A stretch of 64,000 bases of DNA from positions 1-64,000 of the forward strand of contig JACRCQ010000074.1 of NCBI GenBank assembly GCA_016218915.1. The letters run 5' to 3'. The first letter of the stretch is position 1, and each line of letters starts with the position of its first letter. The notes below the pieces were generated by a model, which was given only the letters and a program-made list of their open reading frames with translations, ran no database searches and was not told the DNA's origin. Both the position numbers and the translations under genes were made by a program. Below are positions 33,978 to 42,422 of this stretch, in pieces. The stretch comes from Deltaproteobacteria bacterium. GTDB taxonomy: Bacteria > Myxococcota_A > Polyangia > Polyangiales > Polyangiaceae.

Positions 33978-34283
33978 ATGTTGATCGTTCACGTTCATGT
34001 GCACGTCAAAGCCGAACATGTGGATGCGTTTGCAGCGGCGACCCTGGACAACGCTCGCCAGAGCGTGCAGGAGCCGGGCATCGCGCGCTTCGACGTGCTC
34101 ACCAGCTCGGACGATCCCACGCGGTTCGTGCTGGTGGAGGTGTACCGCACCGCCGCGGATCCTGCGCGACACAAGGAAACCGCGCACTACAAGAAGTGGC
34201 GCGACACGGTCGAGACCATGATGGCCGAGCCTCGCTCGAGCACCAAGCTCACCAACGTGTTCCCGCCGGACGCGGGCTGGTAG
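33978..34283 (+). CDS. Antibiotic biosynthesis monooxygenase (ABM) fold protein
   Basis: A 101-residue protein with the dimeric ferredoxin-like ABM fold: IVHVHVHVKAEHVDAFAAATLDNARQSVQEPGIARFDVL then RFVLVEVYRTAADPARHKETAHYKKWRDTVETMM. The His/Tyr/Trp spacing HKETAHYKKW is typical of YgiN/LsrG-like members that oxidise quinols or isomerise small metabolites. ATG at 33978 follows GAGGAGG. It is four bases ahead of a Fe-type dehydrogenase, so they form an operon and may act in one catabolic step. Substrate unknown. Confidence 0.85.
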   Translation: MLIVHVHVHVKAEHVDAFAAATLDNARQSVQEPGIARFDVLTSSDDPTRFVLVEVYRTAADPARHKETAHYKKWRDTVETMMAEPRSSTKLTNVFPPDAGW

Positions 34284-34287
34284 CGTC

Positions 34288-35442
34288 ATGCGCTTCGAGT
34301 TCGCGACCGCAACCCGGATCGTGTTCGGCTGCGGAGTGATGGCCGAGATCGGGCCGATCGCGGCGGAGCTCGGAGGCAGCGCACTGGTGGTGACCGGGCG
34401 AAGCCCGCAGCGCGCTGCCCCGTTGCTTTCGGAGCTCGCGCGACACCAGGTGGCTGCCGAGGTCCTGGCGGTGGAGGGCGAGCCGACGACCGAGCAGGCC
34501 GGGGAAGGCGCGATTCGCGCGCGTGCCGGCAAGCACGATCTGGTGATCTCCATCGGCGGAGGTGGAGCGCTCGACGCGGGCAAGGCGATCGCGGCGCTCG
34601 CCACCAACCCGGGAGAGCCGCTCGACTACCTGGAAGTCGTAGGCAAGGGGCTCGCGTTGCAGGCGACTCCGCTCCCCTGGGTTGCCATCCCCACCACCGC
34701 AGGGACAGGCTCCGAAGTGACTCGCAATGCGGTCCTCACGTCGCTCGAGCATGGCGTCAAGGCGAGCATGCGCAGCCCACGCATGCTGGCGCGTGTGGCT
34801 CTGGTGGACCCTGCGCTCACCTGCAGCATGCCGCCCGAAGTGACCGCATCCACAGGGCTCGATGCGCTCACGCAGCTCGTGGAGCCGTACGTGTGTCTGC
34901 GGGCCAACCCGATGACGGATGCGATTTGCCGCGAAGGGATCGGACGCGTGGCGCGATCGCTTCGTCGCGCGTGGCAGCAGGGAAGCGATCTCGAGGCCCG
35001 CACGGACATGGCCATGGCCAGCGTGCTCGGCGGGATCGCGCTGGCGAACGCGGGGCTCGGCGCTGCGCACGGTCTCGCGGCCGTGCTCGGTGGGATGCTT
35101 CGGGCGAGCCATGGAGTGATCTGCGCGCGCCTGCTGGGACCGGTCGTGCGGGCCAACCTCGCAGCGCTCGAGCAGAGGGCGGCTGACCGGGGAGCTATCG
35201 GGCGGTACGACGAAGTGGCGTGCATGCTCACCGGCTCGCCGGAAGCCAAGGCCGAGGACGGTGCGGCCTGGATCGACGCGATGTGCGAGTCGCTGGAGAT
35301 TCCGAGGCTGTCCGCGCTGGGCATGCGCGCCGAGCGCGTGGCGGAGGTTGCGCGCAGAGCTGCGGCCTCTTCGAGCATGAAGCCCAATCCTGTGCAGCTG
35401 AGCGTTTCCGAGCTGTCCGAGATCCTCGATCGAGCGATGTGA
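34288..35442 (+). CDS. Iron-containing alcohol dehydrogenase family protein
   Basis: A 384-residue group III dehydrogenase. The NAD(P) site is SIGGGGALDAGKAIA (89-103), followed by IPTTAGTGSEVT. Metal ligands are Asp192 in GLDALTQLVEPY, His261 in GAAHGLA and His275 in RASHGV. The usual second ligand His is Gln196, as in a subset of the family that includes maleylacetate-reductase-like enzymes. It would oxidise an alcohol or reduce an aldehyde or enone using NAD(P)H. It follows the ABM-fold gene by four bases. The combination suggests aromatic or quinone breakdown, which is inference. Confidence 0.87.
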   Translation: MRFEFATATRIVFGCGVMAEIGPIAAELGGSALVVTGRSPQRAAPLLSELARHQVAAEVLAVEGEPTTEQAGEGAIRARAGKHDLVISIGGGGALDAGKAIAALATNPGEPLDYLEVVGKGLALQATPLPWVAIPTTAGTGSEVTRNAVLTSLEHGVKASMRSPRMLARVALVDPALTCSMPPEVTASTGLDALTQLVEPYVCLRANPMTDAICREGIGRVARSLRRAWQQGSDLEARTDMAMASVLGGIALANAGLGAAHGLAAVLGGMLRASHGVICARLLGPVVRANLAALEQRAADRGAIGRYDEVACMLTGSPEAKAEDGAAWIDAMCESLEIPRLSALGMRAERVAEVARRAAASSSMKPNPVQLSVSELSEILDRAM

Positions 35443-35552
35443 TCAGAGCTGCAGCAACGGGATCGGAGGTCGAGGCAATCGTGGAGCCGCCCAGCCCATC
35501 GGTACCCCATGCTGCACTGGCCACCCAGCTGGGATGCAGTTAGCTTCGTGGC

Positions 35553-36851
35553 ATGGCGGAATCCTCCCCTGTGAGTTCGGAGCGCAAGCCGCGCCCTGGC
35601 TGGATCAAGAAGGCCATGATCGCGGGCGCTGCGCTGATCGTGGCTGTGATCGCCCTGGTATGGGCCTGCAACCGCGCACGCCCTGAGTGCAGCTCGTTCG
35701 AGTCATGCAAGCGCGCCTGTCCCGACTGGTTCCAGCCGTCTGCGGCCGCTTGCGTGAAGCTCGGTCAGATCTACGCGGAAGGAACCGAAGTGCCCCGCGA
35801 TCTGAGCAGCGCGCTGAAGCTGTTCAGCTGGGGGTGCGAGGATCGGGATCCGGACGGGTGTCGTGAGCTGGGCCTGATGTTCAATGGTGGTCGCGGGGTG
35901 TCGCGGGAGGAAGCGCGCGCGCGCAAGGCATTCGAGCGGGCAGTGACGCTCTACGACAACGCGTGCGCAAGGGGTGAGCCGGACGGATGCCGTGGGCTTG
36001 CGCTGCTCGTGCGCGACGGCCGGGGGATCGGGGTGGACGAGGAGCGGTCGCGCCAGCTGTCGACCAAGGCGCGCGACCTGTACAAGTCCGAGTGCGATCG
36101 CGGCGCAACCGCTTCATGCCTTGGGCTGGCTGCGATGCTCGACGGCGGGCAGGGCGTGGATGCGGATCGGAGTGCGGCCCAGGAGCTGCGAAAGAAGGCG
36201 TGCGACCGTCAGGATGCGCGAGGCTGTCACCTGGCAGCGATCGCTCTCGATCAAGGCCTGGGCGTGCCCAAGGATCCGGCTGCGGCGGTGCAGTTCTACG
36301 ATCGCGCGTGCACCGCAGGGCATTCGTTCTCTTGCCTGCATCTCGGCTCCATCTACGACAACGGCTCGTCCAAGCCGGTGCCCGCTGACCCGGCGCGAGC
36401 GGCCGTGCTCTACGAGCGCGCGTGCAACGACGAGCTGGCGTTGGCATGCGGCAAGCTTGCGACGCTGCTGCGCGACGGGCGGGGCGTGGGCAAGGACGAA
36501 GCACGTGCAGACAAGCTCTTCCGCAAGCAATCCGAGCTGCTGTCGCGCGGCTGTGCCCTCGGGAAAGCCTCGGACTGCGAGTTCCTCGCCGGCATGTTCA
36601 GCGTGATCGGGCCGTTCGAGCGCAGCGACGACAAGGCTGCGGCAGCCATGAGCAAGGCGATTGAGCTGCGCCAGAAGAGCTGTGACGAAGGCGACGGCGG
36701 GGAGTGCTACGTGCTGAGCGGCACCTTCGAGCGGGGAACCGGCGTGCCCAAGGACGAGGCTCGCGCAGCGCGTCTGATGCATCAAGCCTGCACCCAGGGC
36801 TTCGAGCCGGCGTGTGCACGAAAGAGCGCGGAGCCACCCGCCCCACGCTGA
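35553..36851 (+). CDS. Sel1-repeat (HcpC-like) membrane-anchored protein
   Basis: A 432-residue protein. A basic start and one transmembrane helix (about 22-39, MIAGAALIVAVIALVWAC) put the rest outside the cytoplasm. About nine Sel1-like helical hairpins follow, with the pattern AxxLYxxACxxGxxxGCxxLGxxxxxGxGVxxDxxRA. Each repeat has two Cys seven to eight residues apart, as in Helicobacter Hcp proteins where they bridge helices. Such repeats are protein-binding scaffolds. An ATG at 35553 is consistent with the signal anchor. No enzymatic domain is present. Its partner is unknown; the neighbours are secreted proteins. Confidence 0.82.
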   Translation: MAESSPVSSERKPRPGWIKKAMIAGAALIVAVIALVWACNRARPECSSFESCKRACPDWFQPSAAACVKLGQIYAEGTEVPRDLSSALKLFSWGCEDRDPDGCRELGLMFNGGRGVSREEARARKAFERAVTLYDNACARGEPDGCRGLALLVRDGRGIGVDEERSRQLSTKARDLYKSECDRGATASCLGLAAMLDGGQGVDADRSAAQELRKKACDRQDARGCHLAAIALDQGLGVPKDPAAAVQFYDRACTAGHSFSCLHLGSIYDNGSSKPVPADPARAAVLYERACNDELALACGKLATLLRDGRGVGKDEARADKLFRKQSELLSRGCALGKASDCEFLAGMFSVIGPFERSDDKAAAAMSKAIELRQKSCDEGDGGECYVLSGTFERGTGVPKDEARAARLMHQACTQGFEPACARKSAEPPAPR

Positions 36852-36961
36852 CGCTCGCGCGTCCGCATCTTCGGATGGCTTCGCGCCGCCCGGCCGACAA
36901 CGGCTGTGATAGAGTTGATCATCCGGCATCTTGTCGGTGAAGCGAACTTCTCGGAGGCTGC

Positions 36962-38809
36962 GTGAAGCACCCTGTACGACGCCGTTGCTGGGCCTGGCTG
37001 GTGCTGGCGACGTGCGCGAGCGCCGCGAGCTGCGCGAAGAGCGGCGGAGAGGACGGCGCCAACGCGGGCACCGCCGGCCACGACGCGGGATTCGAGGCGA
37101 GCTCGCCGTGCAAGGACCCGGACACCGATGTGGACGTGCTGTCCGACGTGATCGAGGGCCAGGGCGAGATTGACACGGATGGCGACGGGACCCCGGACTC
37201 GATTGACGACGATTCGGACGGCGACACGGTGTTCGACGTGGAGGAAGCGGGCTGGAGCCGGACAACCCCGTGCGATGCGCCTGCGGACAGCGACAACGAC
37301 GGCATCCCGGACTTCCGCGATCTCGATTCGGACAACGATGGCGTGCCGGACCAGGACGAGAAGCAGTACGACCCGGACGGCTCGAAGCGGTGTCGCGTGG
37401 TGGCCGACTGCGACAAGGACGGGGTGATCGACGTCATCGAGCTCGCCTCGGGCTCGGAGCCCACCAACGCGGATTCGAAGCCGCCCGACGCCACGCTCTA
37501 CTTCGTGCTGCCGTACCAGGCACCGGAGAAGACCAAGGAGTTCGACTTCTCCACCGGCGTGAAGGTCGCGGATATCTACTTCCTCGTCGACACCACGGCC
37601 TCCATGCAGCCCGCGATCGACAACGTCGCCTCTTCGCTCAACTCCAAGATCATTCCCTCGATTCTGAACGGCGATCCCAACGCGGCCCCTGCGATTCCCG
37701 CGATCCCCGGTGCCTGGATCGGCGTGGGAGAGATGCGCGACGTCCCGTGGGCGCCGTACGGCCAGACCGGAGACGTGGTCTACCGGAACCGGTTCAAGCT
37801 GCAGGGTGACAGCGGGCCCGTGACCCTCGGCAATGTGGCGCCGCCACAGGGCGAGGCCCCGGACTTCCAGGCACCGGCCAGCGTCCAGCAGATCCTTGCG
37901 TCGCTCAAGGCTGCTGGCGGCGGCGATGCTCCGGAGGCTGCGACCCAGGCGTTGTGGATCGCTGCGACTGGCAAGCCCTACGAGGCCAAGCTCGGCGGAT
38001 ACTGGAAGTCCGATCCTCCCGAGTGCGAAGCCTCGCTGCTCGGCGTGCCCTGCTTCCGTCCCCAGGCGCTTCCGATCTTCGTGCTGATCACCGACGCGCC
38101 GCTGCACAATGGGCCGCTCTCGAAGAACGACTATGATCCCAAGACGACCGGGGATCTGCCGACGTACGGCGAGGTGGTCGAGGCGGTGAAGGCGATCGGA
38201 GCGCGGGTGATCGGGGTACCGGTCAACACCGGGACTCCGGGCGCAGCGCGTGCAGACCTCACCGCCCTTGCGTCCGAAACCGCGAGCACCTGGTACGATC
38301 CGGGCTTCGGCGGCGCGGAGAAGCCTCTGGTCAGCCCCTATGACACGGACAGCGGCGAAGTGTCGGCCGAGGTCGTGCGCTTGATCGGCCTGCTGGCAGG
38401 GCAGGGGTTGCACAACGTCACCACATCGACGACCAGCTACTCGTGCGCCGGCGGCCTGGACTGCAACGCGGATGGCGCGCCAGACCCGGCTTACGACAAT
38501 CCCGCGGTAGCGCCCGACACGGCGCCGTTCGATGCCTCCAAGCTGATCACGAGCGTGGAGACGGTGGCATCGACTGCGACGCCGCTACCGTACGCGAGCC
38601 TGGACGGTTCGACGTTCTACGGCGTGCGTGGCGAAGCGAACGTGACGTTCCGGGTGCACGCGCGCAACGAGGTCGTGGATCCCACGACGCTGACGGTGGT
38701 TCGAGCGAAGCTGCAGGTGCAGACGCCAGGAGGCCAGGTCCTGGGCGGGGCGGCTGGGGTGAAGATCATCTACCTAGTGCTGCCTCGCAAGGTGGAGGTG
38801 GTGAAATGA
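36962..38809 (+). CDS. TSP3-repeat plus VWA-domain lipoprotein (first of pair)
   Basis: A 615-residue protein starting with GTG at 36962 behind TCGGAGG. The signal ends at AASC (near residue 24). Calcium-binding thrombospondin type 3 repeats (DTDGDGTPDSIDDDSDGD, DSDNDGIPDFRDLDSDNDG) run at about 70-160. A VWA-like domain begins near 200 (VADIYFLVDTTASMQ), with large loops and Cys. The MIDAS is DxTxS. TSP3 segments stiffen with calcium and act as stalks; the VWA domain probably binds a partner. It overlaps the next gene by ATGA, and the two are paralogs, so they are likely a hetero-oligomer. Confidence 0.82.
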   Translation: MKHPVRRRCWAWLVLATCASAASCAKSGGEDGANAGTAGHDAGFEASSPCKDPDTDVDVLSDVIEGQGEIDTDGDGTPDSIDDDSDGDTVFDVEEAGWSRTTPCDAPADSDNDGIPDFRDLDSDNDGVPDQDEKQYDPDGSKRCRVVADCDKDGVIDVIELASGSEPTNADSKPPDATLYFVLPYQAPEKTKEFDFSTGVKVADIYFLVDTTASMQPAIDNVASSLNSKIIPSILNGDPNAAPAIPAIPGAWIGVGEMRDVPWAPYGQTGDVVYRNRFKLQGDSGPVTLGNVAPPQGEAPDFQAPASVQQILASLKAAGGGDAPEAATQALWIAATGKPYEAKLGGYWKSDPPECEASLLGVPCFRPQALPIFVLITDAPLHNGPLSKNDYDPKTTGDLPTYGEVVEAVKAIGARVIGVPVNTGTPGAARADLTALASETASTWYDPGFGGAEKPLVSPYDTDSGEVSAEVVRLIGLLAGQGLHNVTTSTTSYSCAGGLDCNADGAPDPAYDNPAVAPDTAPFDASKLITSVETVASTATPLPYASLDGSTFYGVRGEANVTFRVHARNEVVDPTTLTVVRAKLQVQTPGGQVLGGAAGVKIIYLVLPRKVEVVK

Positions 38810-41166
38810 GCCTCCGGACGCTTGTTCGACCGGCGGGAATGGGCGCGTCTGTGCTGGGCGCCCTGCTGAGCGCTTTCCTTCCCCTCTCTTGCGCGACTTC
38901 CTCCACGAGCACCGACGGTCCGCCGCAGGTGCTGCCCGAGGCATCGATCGACAGCCACGACGCAGCGATCGAGCTGGTCGACGCTCCGGGAGAGCCCGGG
39001 GAAGCCGAAGCTGCTCTGCCATGCTACCCAGATTCGGACAACGACGGCATACCGGACTCGGTGGAGGGCGCAGCGGAGGGGGTCGACACGGACGGAGACG
39101 GCACGCCCGACTACCAGGACCTGGACAGCGATGCCGACACGATTCCCGACGCGGTCGAGGGTGACACGAAGAATGCGGGCTGCCAGACGCCGCAGGATTC
39201 GGATGGGGACAAGACGCCCGACTTCCGGGACACGGACAGCGACGACAACGGGCTGCTGGATCGCGACGAGGTCCAGCCCGAGGGCACGGCGTACGATCCG
39301 CAGAAGGGCGTGGCCGACACGGACGGCGACAAGTACCCTGACTATGCAGATCCGGACAATGACGGCGACGCGCTTGCGGATACGTTCGAGCTTGCGAGCG
39401 GCGCGCTGATCGACACGGACAAGGATGGGCTGCCGGACCTTGACGACACCGACTCGGATGGGGACACGATCGACGATCAGTTCGAGGGGACGAGCGATCA
39501 GGACCTCGACACGGTCCCGAATGCGCGAGATCCGGATTCGGACGGCGACGGGGTGCCGGATGCTTGCGAGGCGGGAAAGGGGCACAAGCAGCACGATGTG
39601 CCGGTGGATACGGATCTCGACGGCAAGTACGACTTCCTCGAGCTCGACGCGGACGGCGACGGGCTGCTCGACGGCGCCGAGGACAAGAACGGAGACTGCC
39701 AGATCGGCGTCGGGGAGACGGACCGCGTCTACGCAGATACGGACAGCGACGGTGCCAGCGACTTGATCGAGATCACCCTCGGCTCGGACCCCAACGACGC
39801 GATCGTCACTCCAGAGTCGATCGGCCAGTTCTACTTCCTGCTGCCGTACAACGGCGACGCCTCGCCCGCGCAGAGGACGTTGCCGGTCGACACGCGCCTG
39901 CAGCGCGCGGACGTCGGCTTCTTCGTGGACACGACGGGCACGATGACCGACGAGCTCACCGAGCTGAAGAACGGGCTGACGTCGATCATCACGAACCTGG
40001 GACAGGCGATTCCGGACGTCGGCGTGGGGGTTGCAGCGCACGACGACTTCCCGACCTTGCCGTACGGTGCGGTGGGCAAGGATCTACCGTTCTACCTGCC
40101 GACTGCGGACGCGAAGGTGACCACGGATCAGGCCAAAGCGCTGGCTGCGGTGACGGCGCTGGGCATCCACGACGGCGGAGATCTCGCGGAGAGTCAGATC
40201 CCGGCGTTGTTCCGGGGGCTGACCAACGAGTATCTGCAGTGGCCGGGGAATCTGATGTCGCCGGAGAACATCGGCGGGGCAACGCACTACGGGTCGCTCG
40301 CGTTCCGGGCCAACGCGCTGAGTGTGCTCGTGGAGATCACCGATGCTCCGTTCCACAACGGCCGTCGTGTTGGCGCGCCCTCGGTGCTGCACGACCCCTA
40401 CTCCTTCAACCAGCAGTCGCCCTACAAGGTGCCGACCGCGGACGATCTTGTAACGGCGATGGCGGCGAAGGGAGCCAGGTTCATCGGGATTGCCTCGGAC
40501 GACGGAGCGAGGAGCGGGGATCCGTACGAGGACATGGCGTGGATGGCAGACGCCACGGGGTCGCTGGTACCGCCGGGCTCGTTCGGGGGTTCGACCTGCA
40601 ACACGTCGTTGGGGGGCAATCCGCTGCCCGGGGGACCGGACGGCCCTGGGGGGACGTGCCGGCTGGTGTTTGACATTCTGGAGAATGGGCTTGGATTGAC
40701 GGATCGCATCATTGACGGGGTGAAGGCGCTGGTACGGAGCCTGGCGCTGGATGTGCGGGTGGTGGCGGTGTCAGACCCGCCGGATCCGGCGAACGGCTGG
40801 ACGGACAGTGTGGACACGTTCGTGGAGTACGTGGAGGTGAGCCTGTCCGGGGGGGATGATCCGACCGATCCGGCGCACCAGTGCGTGCTGCTCTCGGCTT
40901 TGCAGGTAAAAGATGGGTATGTGGGGCCGAAGGGAGCGACCCCTGGGATGGACGGGTGGAACGACACGGTGATGGGTGTGCCGGTGGGGACGAAGATCTG
41001 CTTCAACTTGAAGGTCGTGCCGAATACGACGATTCCGCAGTTGGATCACATTCAGAAGTTCCACGCGGTTCTGCAGGTGCGCGCGAGGAACGGGCTGAAT
41101 CCTGTCGAACTCGATTTCGGACCTCCTCGGGACGTGCTATTCTTGATACCGGCCAAACCGCAATGA
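38806..41166 (+). CDS. TSP3-repeat plus VWA-domain lipoprotein (second of pair)
   Basis: A 786-residue paralog of the preceding protein. The signal ends at PLSC (near residue 29). An acidic linker is followed by about ten TSP3-type calcium repeats (about 75-325), more than in its partner. QFYFLLPYNGDASPAQRTLPVDTRLQRADVGFFVDTTGTMTDEL then opens a VWA-like domain with MIDAS DTTGT; this junction (FLLPY then VD) is shared with the partner (FVLPY). A C-terminal beta domain ends in DVLFLIPAKPQ, again matching the partner's VKIIYLVLPRK. Translation is coupled by ATGA. Ligand unknown. Confidence 0.82.
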   Translation: MSLRTLVRPAGMGASVLGALLSAFLPLSCATSSTSTDGPPQVLPEASIDSHDAAIELVDAPGEPGEAEAALPCYPDSDNDGIPDSVEGAAEGVDTDGDGTPDYQDLDSDADTIPDAVEGDTKNAGCQTPQDSDGDKTPDFRDTDSDDNGLLDRDEVQPEGTAYDPQKGVADTDGDKYPDYADPDNDGDALADTFELASGALIDTDKDGLPDLDDTDSDGDTIDDQFEGTSDQDLDTVPNARDPDSDGDGVPDACEAGKGHKQHDVPVDTDLDGKYDFLELDADGDGLLDGAEDKNGDCQIGVGETDRVYADTDSDGASDLIEITLGSDPNDAIVTPESIGQFYFLLPYNGDASPAQRTLPVDTRLQRADVGFFVDTTGTMTDELTELKNGLTSIITNLGQAIPDVGVGVAAHDDFPTLPYGAVGKDLPFYLPTADAKVTTDQAKALAAVTALGIHDGGDLAESQIPALFRGLTNEYLQWPGNLMSPENIGGATHYGSLAFRANALSVLVEITDAPFHNGRRVGAPSVLHDPYSFNQQSPYKVPTADDLVTAMAAKGARFIGIASDDGARSGDPYEDMAWMADATGSLVPPGSFGGSTCNTSLGGNPLPGGPDGPGGTCRLVFDILENGLGLTDRIIDGVKALVRSLALDVRVVAVSDPPDPANGWTDSVDTFVEYVEVSLSGGDDPTDPAHQCVLLSALQVKDGYVGPKGATPGMDGWNDTVMGVPVGTKICFNLKVVPNTTIPQLDHIQKFHAVLQVRARNGLNPVELDFGPPRDVLFLIPAKPQ

Positions 41167-41272
41167 TGGGCTGGTGATGTCGCCAGACGCGGAGGCCGAG
41201 CCGTCGTTTGCTGCAGACTCGGATGGGCACACGCGCCGCCAGCGGTGGCCTTATGTTGCGGAGGTTGGTGGT

Positions 41273-41803
41273 ATGAGCACGTTCATGGTGTCCCGACGAC
41301 AGTTGATGGGCCTGCTCGGTCTTGCCGCAGTGGTCGTACCTGCGGGGTCTGCGTGGGCCGGTGGTGGATCGACTCGACGTCAATCGCCACCCGCACCTCC
41401 TCCGGTGGCATCTGGATCAGGCTGCCCGATCGTCGCGCCCCTGCAGGCAGGTTCGCGGATCGGCGCCTGGACTGTGGAGGGCATCAGCGCGGTTCATGCC
41501 GGCGCGGTGACTCTGACGCTTCGAGACCCTTCGGGCGCCGGGTTCCACCTCGACCTGTGCCGCCGCGACCGCGGGATGGGCGCCCCTGCTGCCCCGGCTC
41601 ACACCGATTTGTTCGAGATTTTCCTTGCTAACGAAGGGGATGGAAGCCGTCCCACCCACGAGGACCATGGTCAGGCCGCCCTGGCCGTGGCCGAGATTGT
41701 CCGGGCCAACGAGCACGCGGTGAAGCTCGAGGGCATGTTGACTCTGCGGGAGCGTCTGAGCCGGTTCCCGCGCGAAGTCGGCCGTACCTACACGCCGGTT
41801 TGA
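41273..41803 (+). CDS. Tat-exported protein of unknown function
   Basis: A 176-residue protein with a twin-arginine leader, MSTFMVSRRQLMGLLGLAAVVVPAGSAWA, including SRRQLMG and an AWA cleavage site. Tat export usually means folding or cofactor insertion before transport. The mature part has two Cys (CPIV and LDLCRRD), a beta-rich centre (IGAWTVEGISAVHAGAVTLTLRD) and several His (TDLFEIF, THEDHGQ), suggesting metal or cofactor binding. ATG at 41273 follows GCGGAGG. It lies 93 bases before the His-Xaa-Ser repeat peptide gene on the same strand. I do not recognise the family. Confidence 0.7.
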   Translation: MSTFMVSRRQLMGLLGLAAVVVPAGSAWAGGGSTRRQSPPAPPPVASGSGCPIVAPLQAGSRIGAWTVEGISAVHAGAVTLTLRDPSGAGFHLDLCRRDRGMGAPAAPAHTDLFEIFLANEGDGSRPTHEDHGQAALAVAEIVRANEHAVKLEGMLTLRERLSRFPREVGRTYTPV

Positions 41804-41896
41804 GGTGTGTTGAAATTCGTTCTCCGTCGCAACGATGCCGGAGTATGATCGACGATTGACCGGGAATGACTTACGCGCGACGCTGGAGGGTACCTC

Positions 41897-42163
41897 ATGT
41901 CATCACAGCAGAACTCGAAGCGACCGCCTACTTATGAGCGCAACGCGCGCGGTATGTTGTCCAACGACGAGAACCAGGCGATTGACAGGGCGCGCGACGC
42001 CTGCAACGCGGCTCCGCAGCCAGGCAGCGGCGTAAACCTGCCGGCCCAGCACTGCTCGCACGCCTCCCACGGCAGCCACGGCAGCCACGGCAGCCACGGC
42101 AGCCATGGTAGCCACGGCAGCCATGGTAGCCACGGCAGCCACGGCAGCCACGGCTCCTGGTAG
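41897..42163 (+). CDS. Small protein with twelve C-terminal His-Xaa-Ser triplets
   Basis: An 88-residue protein. Residues 1-51 are polar and leader-like (SKRPPTYERNARGMLSNDEN), with no signal peptide. Residues 52-87 are twelve consecutive His-Xaa-Ser units: HCS, HAS and ten HGS; Trp88 is the last residue. ATG at 41897 follows GGAGGG. HXS repeats are known from HxsA-type peptides that are modified by radical SAM enzymes, but no such enzyme gene is next to it. The repeat could instead bind metal through its His residues. The Tat protein gene upstream is the most obvious partner. A precursor-peptide role is inference. Confidence 0.75.
   Translation: MSSQQNSKRPPTYERNARGMLSNDENQAIDRARDACNAAPQPGSGVNLPAQHCSHASHGSHGSHGSHGSHGSHGSHGSHGSHGSHGSW
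42070..42159 (+). repeat. 9-bp tandem repeat encoding His-Gly-Ser, ten copies
   Basis: Seven copies read exactly CACGGCAGC, two read CATGGTAGC and the last ends in TCC. Near-identity at the third codon positions indicates recent expansion by slippage. Copy number is likely to differ between strains. Confidence 0.9.
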
Positions 42164-42422
42164 GCGCGTCATCCCACCATTCCTTGCACGCCGCCTGCGC
42201 GGCACGTCCCTGTTCCCCCAACACCCCCCTGTTCGATAAGCCGCAAGTGCGCATACCTGCCACTGCACCGAGCCAGGACCGACTTCCCGGCTGGCACGCC
42301 CTTCCCATCGCGAGGTGGTAAGAAACCCGTCGGCGCGGTATGCTTCCATGATTGAACGGTCCGCAGGTTCGCGAAATTGCGACTGTGCGTCCCGTTGTCT
42401 TCCTCGTCCAGGGAGGTCGGCC

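Noticed and set aside
38443..38805. Upstream extension of the second TSP3/VWA gene.
   Set aside because: It overlaps the first paralog; ATG 38806 with an ATGA overlap precedes a clear signal peptide.
42070..42159. Short tandem repeat considered as a CRISPR array or non-coding satellite.
   Set aside because: Units are contiguous 9-mers in frame with a gene that has a good ribosome site; there are no spacers.
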